Shown here: piece by piece, positions 50,971 through 60,493 of the stretch | How the letters are laid out: every line of letters starts with the position of its first letter | Numbering within the stretch: position 1 is the stretch's first letter | Assembly: GCF_902493135.1 (NCBI RefSeq) | Contig: NZ_CABUOD010000016.1 | Location: forward strand, 39,903-103,902 | Length of the DNA: 64,000 bases | Source of the DNA: an uncultured Parabacteroides sp. | Lineage (GTDB): Bacteria > Bacteroidota > Bacteroidia > Bacteroidales > Tannerellaceae | Direction of reading: 5' to 3' | The notes under the pieces: generated by a model | The model's database searches: none | Told to the model about the DNA's origin: nothing | Seen by the model: the letters and a program-made list of their open reading frames with translations, nothing else | Translations under genes and position numbers: made by a program

Positions 50971-52803
50971 ATGAAGAAGATATATATAATGTCGGCCTTG
51001 GCAGTTTGTTTGTTCTCGGCAACGGCTTGTAGTGATTTTTTGGATCGTGAGCCAGATAAGATCATGACGGATGACCAGATTTTTGGTGATGCGGTGATGA
51101 TTAAATCTGTTTTAGCGAATTATTATGGTCGCGTAACATGGGGGCAACACATAAATGATAGCTATTCCATGACTTATATTGATGATGCGGCAAAAATGGA
51201 TGGAGGACCGGATCAACGCTCTACGTTCGAAGATGATCTTTGGCGAGTGTATGATTATACGTTCATCCGTAATGTGAATCAGTTTTTAAAAGGGTTGCGT
51301 GAAACGGAAGTCCTGAAAGATTCTGAGAAAGCTCCATTAGAAGGGGAGGCGCGTTTTTTACGTGCTTGGTGTTATTTCAATATGTGCCGTGGCTTGGGCG
51401 GTATGCCGATAATCGGAGATGAGGTGTTTGACTATCAATCCGGTATGGATATAACTACGATGCAGTTCCCGCGTTCGACGGAAGCAGAGATGTATGATTA
51501 TATCATAAGTGAATGTCAGGCTGTTTATAATTTATTGCCGGCGGAGAAACAGATAAATTCTGCTCGTGCAAATAGGTGGACGGCTAAGATGTTGGAAGCG
51601 CGTGCCGCTGTCTATGCTGCTTCGATCGCTAATTATAATAATAAAATGTCAACTCCGATTAGAACAGATGGAGGGGAAGTTGGGATTCCGGCTGATAAGG
51701 CATCCGATTATTATAAGACGGCTTTGGCTGCCGCAGAAAATGTGATTAAAGACAGTCCTTATATTCTGCAGGATCGGCGTCCGGACAATAAGGGATTAAA
51801 CTTTTATGAGGCGACATCCGTAAAAGACAATAATACAGAAGTTATTTGGGCACGGGATTATAAATATCCGGGGCAGACTGTTGAGTTTACGAAATATAAT
51901 ATTCCTAAGTCTCATGCGGAGGATATTGACAATAGTTATGGCGGTCCTGTTTTAAATCTGGTTGAAGCCTATGAATTGCTTGATACGGATACCCCTGGGG
52001 CGGATAGTAAGGTCGTGACTTCTGAAAATGGGACATTTAAGTTTTATGATTCGTCTGATGCTCCATTCAAAGACCGTGATCCTCGTTTATGGGGAACTAT
52101 CCTTTATCCGGGTGCGGAATTGAAAAGTGTTCCGGTCGTATTGCAGGCAGGTCAGTTGGTAAAGAATAATGGAGAATGGGAGCTGATAGCTGGTGATTTG
52201 GACTCTAAAGACGCCAATGGAAATGCTTTGACTGCATTGAACGGCCCGAAAGAGTCTAATGAACAGTATGTTAATAAGACAGGTTTTTATTATCGTAAAT
52301 TTATTGATGAAACTCCTGGGGCATCGACACGTGGTCGTAATTCCGAAATGTGGATGCCTCGTTTCCGTATGTCTGAAGCCTATATGATTGCGGCCGAAGC
52401 GTCTTTCGAACTGGAAAACGGACGTGCAGCCGAATTTATCAATGCCGTGCGTAATCGTGCAGGTGTGAAGCCGTTGGCTAATGTGACGTTTGATAATATT
52501 GTGCATGAATATCGCGTTGAGTTTGCTTTCGAAGACCATCGTTATTGGGATATGAAGCGTTGGCGTTTGGCTGATAAGGTCTGGAATGGAAACAACAATG
52601 ATCCGCAGGCTCGTCACCGTCGCCTCTGGCCGTATCGTGTGGTTGCACCGGGTGACCCGAATGACGGCAAGTGGGTGTTTGTGGAAGACTTCTTGTTCAT
52701 GTCTCCGAATGCACGTTATTTCCGGATGCAGAATTATTACAACTTCCTCGATTTGGGCTGGGTTAACAATAATCCTAAGTTGGTAAAGAACCCGTATCAA
52801 TAA
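50971..52803 (+). CDS. SusD/RagB-family glycan-binding lipoprotein (PUL2)
   Basis: This is a SusD-family surface lipoprotein of 610 residues with lipobox TAC after MKKIYIMSALAVCLFSA. Fold markers are LEGEARFLRAWCYFNMCRGL, GGMPIIGDEVF, RWTAKMLEARAAVYAASIA, FRMSEAYMIAAEASFELENG and EYRVEFAFEDHRYWDMKRWR. It is translated 6 bp after susC, so the pair forms the transport complex. It is followed after 10 bp by the DUF3823 gene. Ligand identity is unknown. Confidence 0.96.
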   Translation: MKKIYIMSALAVCLFSATACSDFLDREPDKIMTDDQIFGDAVMIKSVLANYYGRVTWGQHINDSYSMTYIDDAAKMDGGPDQRSTFEDDLWRVYDYTFIRNVNQFLKGLRETEVLKDSEKAPLEGEARFLRAWCYFNMCRGLGGMPIIGDEVFDYQSGMDITTMQFPRSTEAEMYDYIISECQAVYNLLPAEKQINSARANRWTAKMLEARAAVYAASIANYNNKMSTPIRTDGGEVGIPADKASDYYKTALAAAENVIKDSPYILQDRRPDNKGLNFYEATSVKDNNTEVIWARDYKYPGQTVEFTKYNIPKSHAEDIDNSYGGPVLNLVEAYELLDTDTPGADSKVVTSENGTFKFYDSSDAPFKDRDPRLWGTILYPGAELKSVPVVLQAGQLVKNNGEWELIAGDLDSKDANGNALTALNGPKESNEQYVNKTGFYYRKFIDETPGASTRGRNSEMWMPRFRMSEAYMIAAEASFELENGRAAEFINAVRNRAGVKPLANVTFDNIVHEYRVEFAFEDHRYWDMKRWRLADKVWNGNNNDPQARHRRLWPYRVVAPGDPNDGKWVFVEDFLFMSPNARYFRMQNYYNFLDLGWVNNNPKLVKNPYQ

Positions 52804-52813
52804 TTAAAAATGC

Positions 52814-53494
52814 ATGAGTATGAAGATTATATCTAATATTTTTTCGGTAATTTTACTGCTGGTATTGTTTTCCGGCTGTGGAAAAGATAATTTTGATGCG
52901 CCAGAATCCAAACTGGTTGGTAGAGTTACTTATCAGGGGCAGGCTTTGAACTTGCGTGGTACCGGCGAAGCAGTCCAGTTGCAGTTGTATCAGGATGGCT
53001 ATGAGAAGAATGATCCGATTTCTGTTTTTGTAGGACAAGATGGTACTTTCTCCGCTCTTTTGTTTGATGGTGAATATCGTTTGACGACAAGAGACGGGAA
53101 CGGACCGTGGGTGAATAATCATGAGTCCGTAACCGTGAATTTGAAAGGACATACGGAAGTGAATCTGGAAGTTACTCCGTATTTTACGATTTCGAACGAA
53201 CAATTGTCTATTACGGGATCGGCAATGAACGCGTCGTTTACGATTAACAGGATTGTGCCGGATGCGAAGATCAGCCGGGTGATGTTGTTATTGAGCAAGA
53301 CGCAGTTTGCGGATGATGTGAACAACTTGTTCCGTCAGGACTTCTCGGATGTCGCTCCCGGTAGCGTGAACTTGTCTGCCGATATTAGTGGTAACACTGA
53401 AATCGCAAAGGCAAAAGCCCTTTACGCTCGTGTCGGTGTTTTGGCTAACGGAGCGGATCAGGCTATCTATTCGCCAGTGGTTCGGTTGAAGTGA
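52814..53494 (+). CDS. DUF3823 lipoprotein (likely surface glycan-binding protein)
   Basis: This is a 226-residue lipoprotein with lipobox FSGC after MSMKIISNIFSVILLLVL; the start may be M1 or M3. The body is beta-rich with two Ig-like or transthyretin-like domains: the first about 35-115 (LVGRVTYQGQALNLRGTG, FSALLFDGEYRLTTRDGNGP), the second about 120-226. DUF3823 genes usually follow susD in Bacteroidetes PULs and are thought to be accessory glycan-binding proteins. It closes the susCD transcription unit: a terminator hairpin lies at 53504. Confidence 0.85.
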   Translation: MSMKIISNIFSVILLLVLFSGCGKDNFDAPESKLVGRVTYQGQALNLRGTGEAVQLQLYQDGYEKNDPISVFVGQDGTFSALLFDGEYRLTTRDGNGPWVNNHESVTVNLKGHTEVNLEVTPYFTISNEQLSITGSAMNASFTINRIVPDAKISRVMLLLSKTQFADDVNNLFRQDFSDVAPGSVNLSADISGNTEIAKAKALYARVGVLANGADQAIYSPVVRLK

Positions 53495-53503
53495 TAAGGT
53501 TAT

Positions 53504-53548
53504 TGCCGGATAGGATGCTTGAAAAACGGTTATTCTATCCGGTTTTGC
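53504..53548 (+). terminator. Terminator hairpin after the susCD unit of PUL2
   Basis: CCGGATAG (53506-53513) pairs with CTATCCGG (53535-53542), followed by TTTTG. A long loop of 21 nt makes it moderately strong. It suggests that the enzyme genes downstream have their own promoter. Confidence 0.55.
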
Positions 53549-53631
53549 GTATCAAGCTGATTTCATGTAGTTTTGATTGATATTTGAAAGTAAATGATTG
53601 ATAATTGAAAATGTGGTAGAAGGCGAAAGAA

Positions 53632-53639
53632 TACCTTTG
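53632..53639 (+). promoter_or_regulatory. -7 promoter box before the DUF4965-GH43 gene
   Basis: TACCTTTG fits TAnnTTTG and lies 55 bp before the start codon at 53695. No good -33 element is seen. Confidence 0.45.
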
Positions 53640-53694
53640 CACATGATTTATTATCAAGTCAGTTTGTGTTTAATTATATATATATTTATTAGAA

Positions 53695-56652
53695 ATGAAG
53701 AAGGCCTTTCTGATACTATTGATTTGTTGCCAAGGGATACTGCTGAACGTGTCCTGCGGTTCAGGGAGTTTGTTTGAGCCGGATAAAAGGAACGCATTGC
53801 GCGCTCCTTCTTATCCGCTTATTTCCGTAGATCCATATACCAGCGTTTGGTCGTTTGCAGATGAATTGAATGCTGATGTGACCCGCCATTGGACCGGCAA
53901 GGAACAGGCCTTGTTGGGGGTAGTGGATGTGGATGGTGTTTCTTATCGTTTCATGGGAAAGGAAACACCGGAAGAGGGAGCATCGGTTCGTTTTGCGACT
54001 GCTGCCCGGCAGTTGTCTGTGAATGTCCTTCCCACGCAAACTTATTATACATTTGAATGTGGTCCGGTTTTGCTCGATGTCGTTTTTACGGCTCCGTTAT
54101 TGCTGGATGATTTGGATCGGATGTCCATGCCGGTCAATTATATTTCTTGGCAGGTTCGTTCGACAGATCAAAAGAAACATGAGGTACGGGTGAGTGTCGA
54201 GGCTTTTTCATCTTTGGCTGTCAACACGGAGGATCAGGCGGTCGTGGTTGAGAGGGAGGTGGAAAACGGTATCTCTTATTTGAAGACAGGAACGGCTGAG
54301 CAGGCTGTTTTGTTACGCAAAGGGGATGATGTCCGTATTGACTGGGGCTATTTCTATTTGGCGGCACAAGTGGAAAAGGAGACGGTGATGGAGGTTGGCG
54401 ATCGGAAACAACTTGTCTACAGCCATATTTTGGAGGCAGTGTCTTCTTCTCCGAAGGCCGGGTTCCTGATGGTGGGCTATGACGACTTGTATGCCATCCA
54501 GTATTTCAAGGACAACCGGATGGCGTATTGGAAACATAACGGAAAGAAAAATATCCGGCAAGCGTTTGAAGAGTCGGCCAAAGAATATCGTTCCCTTATG
54601 AAGCGTTGTCGGGATTTTGACAATCGTCTGATGGTGGATGCAGAGCGCGCCGGTGGAAAAAAATATGCCGATTTGTGTGCTTTGGCTTACAGGCAGGCAG
54701 TGGCGGCGCATAAGTTGGTGGAAGACAAAGATGGAAACCTGTTGTTCCTTTCTAAGGAAAATTTCAGTAATGGTTCGATCGGTACGGTCGATGTGACGTA
54801 TCCATCCGCTCCCTTGTTTTTGCTTTATAACCCGGATTTGTTGAAAGGAATGTTGAATCCGATTTTTTATTATAGCGAAAGCGGACAATGGAACAAGCCT
54901 TTTGCCGCCCATGACGTCGGAACTTACCCGCATGCCAACGGGCAAACGTATCCCTTTGATATGCCGGTTGAAGAATGTGGGAATATGTTGATTCTGACAA
55001 CTGCCATCGCTCTGCGTGAAGGGAATGCGGATTATGCCCGTGAACATTGGAAGACATTGGGCGTTTGGGCTAATTATTTGTTGAAAGAAGGACTTGATCC
55101 GGAAAACCAGTTGTGCACGGATGATTTTGCCGGACATCTGGCCCATAATGCCAACCTTTCGATAAAGGCGATCATGGGTATTGCCGGATACGGAAAGCTG
55201 GCCGAGATGTTGGGAGATAAGGAACAGGCGGTCCGGTATGTTTCCGCCGCTCGCGGGATGGCGGAGAAATGGGAACGGATGGCTGACGATGGAGATCATT
55301 TCCGGTTGACATTCGACCGGGAAAACACTTGGAGCCAGAAGTACAATCTGGTTTGGGATAAAGTTTTGGGTTTGCATATCTTCCCGGACAGGATCGCCCG
55401 GAAAGAGGTCGCTTTTTATTTGAGCCGGCAACAGCCGTTCGGCCTTCCGCTTGACAGCCGCAAGACCTATACCAAGATCGATTGGATCCTATGGACGGCT
55501 TGCCTGGCTGATACACAGGATGATTTCTCCCGCTTGCTATCGCCCGCCTATAAATATGTGAACGAAACCGAACCCCGCGTGCCCCTGACCGATTGGTACG
55601 AGGCTACCGATGGCCGGTCCATCAACATGCGTGCCCGTTCCGTGGTAGGCGGCTTTTTTATGAAGATGCTGGAAAAGCAGATGTATAAACCCTCTTCCCG
55701 TCCCGAACCGACGGAAGAACCGGTTACGGAGGCCAAGAGCACTTACCGGAATCCGGTGATCGATTACAGCTTGCCTGATCCGACCGTCATCAAAGCGGAT
55801 GATGGCTATTTTTACTTGTATGCAACCGAAGATATCCGCAACACGCCTATCCACCGTTCACGCAACTTGGTGGACTGGGAGGAGATAGGGACGGCTTTTA
55901 CGGAAGAAACACGTCCGACTTTCGAGCCGAAAGGCGGCTTATGGGCTCCGGACATTAATTATATCGACGGACGGTATGTACTCTATTATTCCATGTCTGT
56001 CTGGGGAGGCGAATGGACCTGCGGGATCGGTGCCGCTACGTCAGACAAGCCGGAAGGGCCGTTCGTAGACAAGGGACCGCTGTTCCGAAGCAAGACAATT
56101 CAAGTTCAAAATTCAATAGACCAATTTTTCATGGAAGATAACGGGAAAAAATACCTGTTTTGGGGTAGTTTCCGCGGTATCTATGGGATAGAGCTGTCGG
56201 GAGACGGCCTATCTGTTCGGGACGGAGTCAAAAAGAAACAGGTTGCCGGAACCGCCTACGAAGGTACTTACATCCATAAAAGAGGCGATTATTATTATCT
56301 GTTTGCCTCGATAGGGAGTTGTTGTGAGGGATTGAAAAGTACCTATACTACAGTTGTAGGCCGTTCTGACAACCTGTTCGGTCCGTTCACGGACAAACAG
56401 GGACGACCGATGATGGAAAACCATCACGAAATCTTGATACATGGGAATGACGCTTTTGTCGGTACGGGGCATAACTCGGAAATCGTTACGGACGATCGTG
56501 GGAACGACTGGATTCTTTATCATGCCGTGAGTTGTGAGAATCCCACCGGGCGTGTCCTGATGTTGGACCGGATCCGTTGGAAAGACGGCTGGCCGGAAGT
56601 CGAAGGGGCAAGCCCTTCGCTGGAGGCGGAAGCTCCGGAGTTTGTTAATTGA
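53695..56652 (+). CDS. DUF4965/DUF5127 glutaminase-like protein fused to GH43
   Basis: This 985-residue lipoprotein (signal MKKAFLILLICCQGILLNVSC) joins two modules. The N-terminal part (about 30-680) is the GtaA-like set DUF4964/DUF5127/DUF4965/DUF1793, with ISVDPYTSVWSFADELNADV, DVTYPSAPLFLLYNPDLLKG, FAAHDVGTYPHANGQTYPFD, MPVEECGNMLIL and WDKVLGLHIFP. The C-terminal part (about 683-985) is a GH43 five-bladed propeller: DPTVIK (base, about D694), WAPDINYIDGRYVLYYS (about D752) and YEGTYIHKRGDYYYLF (acid, about E856). All three GH43 catalytic positions appear intact. GH43 acts on arabinosides or xylosides; the other module is of uncertain activity. Confidence 0.88.
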   Translation: MKKAFLILLICCQGILLNVSCGSGSLFEPDKRNALRAPSYPLISVDPYTSVWSFADELNADVTRHWTGKEQALLGVVDVDGVSYRFMGKETPEEGASVRFATAARQLSVNVLPTQTYYTFECGPVLLDVVFTAPLLLDDLDRMSMPVNYISWQVRSTDQKKHEVRVSVEAFSSLAVNTEDQAVVVEREVENGISYLKTGTAEQAVLLRKGDDVRIDWGYFYLAAQVEKETVMEVGDRKQLVYSHILEAVSSSPKAGFLMVGYDDLYAIQYFKDNRMAYWKHNGKKNIRQAFEESAKEYRSLMKRCRDFDNRLMVDAERAGGKKYADLCALAYRQAVAAHKLVEDKDGNLLFLSKENFSNGSIGTVDVTYPSAPLFLLYNPDLLKGMLNPIFYYSESGQWNKPFAAHDVGTYPHANGQTYPFDMPVEECGNMLILTTAIALREGNADYAREHWKTLGVWANYLLKEGLDPENQLCTDDFAGHLAHNANLSIKAIMGIAGYGKLAEMLGDKEQAVRYVSAARGMAEKWERMADDGDHFRLTFDRENTWSQKYNLVWDKVLGLHIFPDRIARKEVAFYLSRQQPFGLPLDSRKTYTKIDWILWTACLADTQDDFSRLLSPAYKYVNETEPRVPLTDWYEATDGRSINMRARSVVGGFFMKMLEKQMYKPSSRPEPTEEPVTEAKSTYRNPVIDYSLPDPTVIKADDGYFYLYATEDIRNTPIHRSRNLVDWEEIGTAFTEETRPTFEPKGGLWAPDINYIDGRYVLYYSMSVWGGEWTCGIGAATSDKPEGPFVDKGPLFRSKTIQVQNSIDQFFMEDNGKKYLFWGSFRGIYGIELSGDGLSVRDGVKKKQVAGTAYEGTYIHKRGDYYYLFASIGSCCEGLKSTYTTVVGRSDNLFGPFTDKQGRPMMENHHEILIHGNDAFVGTGHNSEIVTDDRGNDWILYHAVSCENPTGRVLMLDRIRWKDGWPEVEGASPSLEAEAPEFVN

Positions 56653-56688
56653 AAATTATAATCATTCATAAATCATAAATTATAAATC

Positions 56689-58500
56689 ATGAAAAAGACC
56701 TTATTTGTATGTTGTGCATTGGCACTGACCTTGGGCGCACAGGCTCAATGGAAACCGGTAGGAGATAAGATCAAGACACCGTGGTCGGAACAGGTAAACC
56801 CGGCGAATGTCCTTCCCGAATATCCCCGTCCTCAGTTGGAACGTGGCGATTGGCAAAATCTGAACGGGGAATGGGAATATGCCATCAAACCGGTTGGCGA
56901 TGTAGAACCGGCAACATTTGATGGCAAGATTTTGGTCCCTTTTGCTGTCGAATCGTCTCTTTCAGGCGTACAGAAAGAAGTAGGCGAAAAGAACGAATTA
57001 TGGTATAAGCGTACTTTCTCTGTTCCTTCAGCCTGGAAAAATAAAGATATCGTATTGAATTTCGGTGCGGTAGATTGGAAAGCGGATGTGTTTGTCAACG
57101 ACATTCTGATCGGTTCCCATAAGGGTGGTTTCACCCCGTTCTCTTTCAACATCACTCCGTATCTGACAGGAAAGAGCAACCAGAAGCTGGTTGTCCGTGT
57201 TTGGGACCCGAGCGATAAGGGATATCAACCGCGCGGCAAACAGACTTCCCGTCCGGAAGGTATCTGGTACACGCCTGTAACCGGTATCTGGCAGACAGTA
57301 TGGTTGGAACCGGTAGCTGCTGCCCATGTGACTTCCGTAAAGTCGATTCCCAATATCGACAATAATACATTGAATGTGACGGTAGGAACTTCCTGCGACT
57401 GCAATTCCGGTATCGTAACCGTGAAGTTGTTGGACAAAGGACAGGTCGTGGCTTCCGCAAAAGGCGTTCAGGGAAAGGAATTGCGTTTATCCGTGCAGAA
57501 CCCGACACTCTGGAGTCCGTCCAATCCCTATCTGTATGATATGACGGTTTCTTTGTCGAAAGACGGGAAGGTGTTGGATGAAGTAAAATCATATACGGCT
57601 TTCCGCAAGATTTCTTCCAAACGCGATGCCGCCGGCATCATGCGCATGCAGTTGAATAACCAGGATTTATTCCAATACGGCCCGTTGGATCAGGGATGGT
57701 GGCCCGACGGACTTTACACGGCTCCGACGGATGAAGCATTGCTGTTCGACATCAAGAAAACGAAAGACTGGGGCTTCAATATGATCCGTAAGCACGTGAA
57801 AGTGGAGCCGGCACGCTGGTATTATCATTGCGATAAGGAAGGTATCCTGGTATGGCAGGACATGCCGAGCGGCGATCATGGCTCTTACATCTGGGATCAC
57901 CACGTGTATAACGGTGGAAAAGACCATGAACGTACGCCAGAATCCAAGGCGAATTATTACCGTGAATGGAAAGAGATTATGGATCTTTGCGTATCTAATC
58001 CTTCCGTAGTCGTTTGGGTTCCTTTCAACGAAGCATGGGGACAGTTTGAAACGGAAAAAGCGGCCGAATGGACAAAAACTTACGATCCTTCCCGCTTGGT
58101 GAACCCGGCAAGCGGCGGTAACCATCGTCCTTGCGGTGATATCCTGGATTTGCATAACTATCCGGCTCCCGATATGTTCCTGTTCGACCCGAAACGGGTG
58201 AATGTGTTGGGTGAATACGGCGGAATCGGCCTTCCGGTGGAAAATCACCTGTGGTGGAACAAACGTAACTGGGGATATGTGCAATTTAAGAACAGCGACG
58301 AAGTGACGGCTGAATATGTCAAATATGCCAATATCCTGAAAGATTATGTGAAACGTGGCTTCTCTGCCGCCGTCTACACGCAGACAACTGATGTGGAAGG
58401 GGAAGTAAACGGTTTGATGACCTACGACCGCAAAGTGATCAAGATCGACGAAGCTGCCATAAAGAAAGCCAATCAATCGGTTATTAACGAATTAAAGTAA
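56689..58500 (+). CDS. GH2-family beta-glycosidase 1 (PUL2)
   Basis: This is a 603-residue secreted glycosidase with signal peptide MKKTLFVCCALALTLGAQAQ. It has a GH2 sugar-binding domain (about 45-220: PRPQLERGDWQNLNGEWEYA, NELWYKRTFSVP, VLNFGAVDWKADVFVN), an Ig-like domain (about 225-320) and a TIM barrel. Catalytic residues: acid/base E448 in WVPFNEAWGQ and nucleophile E509 in VNVLGEYGGIG. There is no C-terminal extension, unlike LacZ. GH2 includes galactosidases, glucuronidases and mannosidases, so specificity is open. A short AT-rich spacer (ATCATAAATTATAAATC) precedes its start. Its end is 4 bp before the next GH2 gene. Confidence 0.93.
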   Translation: MKKTLFVCCALALTLGAQAQWKPVGDKIKTPWSEQVNPANVLPEYPRPQLERGDWQNLNGEWEYAIKPVGDVEPATFDGKILVPFAVESSLSGVQKEVGEKNELWYKRTFSVPSAWKNKDIVLNFGAVDWKADVFVNDILIGSHKGGFTPFSFNITPYLTGKSNQKLVVRVWDPSDKGYQPRGKQTSRPEGIWYTPVTGIWQTVWLEPVAAAHVTSVKSIPNIDNNTLNVTVGTSCDCNSGIVTVKLLDKGQVVASAKGVQGKELRLSVQNPTLWSPSNPYLYDMTVSLSKDGKVLDEVKSYTAFRKISSKRDAAGIMRMQLNNQDLFQYGPLDQGWWPDGLYTAPTDEALLFDIKKTKDWGFNMIRKHVKVEPARWYYHCDKEGILVWQDMPSGDHGSYIWDHHVYNGGKDHERTPESKANYYREWKEIMDLCVSNPSVVVWVPFNEAWGQFETEKAAEWTKTYDPSRLVNPASGGNHRPCGDILDLHNYPAPDMFLFDPKRVNVLGEYGGIGLPVENHLWWNKRNWGYVQFKNSDEVTAEYVKYANILKDYVKRGFSAAVYTQTTDVEGEVNGLMTYDRKVIKIDEAAIKKANQSVINELK

Positions 58501-58504
58501 AAGC

Positions 58505-60358
58505 ATGAAACGGATTAGCATCGCTTTTTTATCTCTTTTTCTGTGCGTGGCCGCTGTCTGGTCCATGCCGCGTCCCGAATATCCCCGTCCGCAGTTCGAG
58601 CGGGCGGGCTGGGTCAACCTGAATGGGGAATGGACCTGCTCGTTTGATTTCGGCGGTTCGGGAATGGAGCGCGAGTTCTATAAATCGAACGGCTTTGACA
58701 AGAAGATCACCGTTCCCTTCTGCCCGGAAAGTAAATTGTCCGGCATAGGATATACGGATTTTATCAATTATTTCTGGTACCAGCGTCCGATCACGATCCC
58801 GCAGGAATGGAACGGAAAGAACATCCTGCTTAATTTCGGTGCGGTCTACTATAAGTCGGAAGTCTATATCGACGGTGTTTTGGCGAACCGTCACTTCGGC
58901 GGGACTTCATCGTTTGCCGTGGATATCACTTCTCTGGTGAAACCCGGTCGGACACATAGCTTGGTCGTTTACGTGGAGAGTGATGTGCGCGGGGCGGCAC
59001 AGCCGGCCGGAAAGCAGAACCTGCAATTTGAGTCGTATGCTTGTAATTATACCCGTACGACCGGTATTTGGCAGACGGTCTGGATGGAAGCGGTCCATCC
59101 GGAAGGATTGCAGTCGGTTCAGGTGTTGCCGGATATCGATCAGCAGCAATTGGTGGTCCGTCCCCGCTTTTACAGGGAAGCAGGAGGACAATTGCAGGTG
59201 ACGCTGAAAGACAACGGCAAGATGGTTGCCAGCCGGACCGTTTCGGCAAGCGCCTTGTCTTCCGTGGTTCTTCCGGTCAAGAAGATGAAGACCTGGAGCC
59301 CGGAAAGCCCTTTCCTCTACGATCTGGAGTACAAGGTTTTGGATAAGAATGGCAATATTGTTGATGAGGTCAATGGTTATGCCGGTATGCGCAAGGTGCA
59401 TATCGAAGGCAATAAGATTTATCTGAACAATAAGCCTTACTACCAGCGTCTGGTGCTCGACCAGGGTTTCTATCCTGACGGCATCTGGACGGCTCCGAGT
59501 GACGAGGCGTTGAAACGGGATATCGAACTCTCTATGGAGGCTGGTTTCAATGGTGCCCGCCTGCATCAGAAGGTTTTTGAGGAACGTTTCTATTATTGGG
59601 CGGATAAGATGGGTTATCTGACTTGGGGGGAAGCTTCCAGCTGGGGAATGGATTGTAACGACACGGAAACGGCTCGTAATTTCATTACCGAATGGAGTGA
59701 AATTGTACAGCGCGACCGTAACCATCCGTCGCTCTTGATCTGGACGCCGACCAACGAGGAGTTCTGGCCGGACCGCGTACAGTATCCGCGTCTGATGCAC
59801 GACCTCTACAACTTGACGAAAATGATCGACCCGACGCGTCCTTTCCACGGGGCAAGCGGCGGAACACATATCGCAACTGATATCTGGACCGTTCATAACT
59901 ATGAACAGGACCCTGTCAAGTTGAAGGAAAAACTGTATAACGGCGGCAAACTGATGGAAGCCCCGAAATGGGAAATTCATCTGATGCCGATGAATATCGG
60001 TTACAACGGCCTGAAATATACCGACCAGTATGCTTTCCCGGAATATAAGAAAGATATGCCTTATCTGGTGGATGAGTTCGGCGGTATCAAATGGAACCCG
60101 GCACAGCAGATGGAGAGTACCCAGAATACCTCTTGGGGCTATGGCGAACCTCCCCGCTCACTGGAAGAGTTTTATGCACGCCTGGCAGGTCAGGTAGACG
60201 CTGTCTTGTCTCTTTCCAATGATATTTGGGGCTATTGCTATACGCAACTGACGGATGTGGAACAGGAGCAAAACGGTATTTATTATTACGACCGTACCCC
60301 TAAGTTCGACATGAAACGTATCCACGCTATTTTCAGTAAGACACCGGAATCAAAATAA
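58505..60358 (+). CDS. GH2-family beta-glycosidase 2 (PUL2)
   Basis: This is a 617-residue secreted GH2 enzyme with signal peptide MKRISIAFLSLFLCVAAVWS. Sugar-binding domain (about 20-200: EYPRPQFERAGWVNLNGEW, NYFWYQRPITIP, LLNFGAVYYKSEVYID), Ig-like domain (about 205-300) and TIM barrel. Acid/base E418 lies in IWTPTNEEFWPD and nucleophile E524 in LVDEFGGIKW. It clearly resembles the preceding GH2 protein and is probably a diverged tandem duplicate. It follows by 4 bp and ends PUL2, with a strong terminator at 60371. The substrate is not evident. Confidence 0.93.
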   Translation: MKRISIAFLSLFLCVAAVWSMPRPEYPRPQFERAGWVNLNGEWTCSFDFGGSGMEREFYKSNGFDKKITVPFCPESKLSGIGYTDFINYFWYQRPITIPQEWNGKNILLNFGAVYYKSEVYIDGVLANRHFGGTSSFAVDITSLVKPGRTHSLVVYVESDVRGAAQPAGKQNLQFESYACNYTRTTGIWQTVWMEAVHPEGLQSVQVLPDIDQQQLVVRPRFYREAGGQLQVTLKDNGKMVASRTVSASALSSVVLPVKKMKTWSPESPFLYDLEYKVLDKNGNIVDEVNGYAGMRKVHIEGNKIYLNNKPYYQRLVLDQGFYPDGIWTAPSDEALKRDIELSMEAGFNGARLHQKVFEERFYYWADKMGYLTWGEASSWGMDCNDTETARNFITEWSEIVQRDRNHPSLLIWTPTNEEFWPDRVQYPRLMHDLYNLTKMIDPTRPFHGASGGTHIATDIWTVHNYEQDPVKLKEKLYNGGKLMEAPKWEIHLMPMNIGYNGLKYTDQYAFPEYKKDMPYLVDEFGGIKWNPAQQMESTQNTSWGYGEPPRSLEEFYARLAGQVDAVLSLSNDIWGYCYTQLTDVEQEQNGIYYYDRTPKFDMKRIHAIFSKTPESK

Positions 60359-60370
60359 TAACGGACTAAA

Positions 60371-60417
60371 AATCAAGAAAGGGGGCAGGGATTATCTTTG
60401 CCCCCTGATTTTTTTGT
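60371..60417 (+). terminator. Rho-independent terminator of PUL2
   Basis: GGGGGCA (60381-60387) pairs with TGCCCCC (60399-60405), with a flanking AAATCA/TGATTT pairing and seven Ts after it. Confidence 0.9.
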
Positions 60418-60493
60418 ATCCTCCGGAAGGAATTACCTTTACCAATCCTTTATTGCTTATTGTAAAAAACAGGTTATTTAACAATTGTCGGAC

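Noticed and set aside
54313..55431. Long minus-strand open frame antisense to the DUF4965-GH43 gene
   Set aside because: It has no start context or recognisable domain and overlaps a gene with clear catalytic motifs on the other strand.
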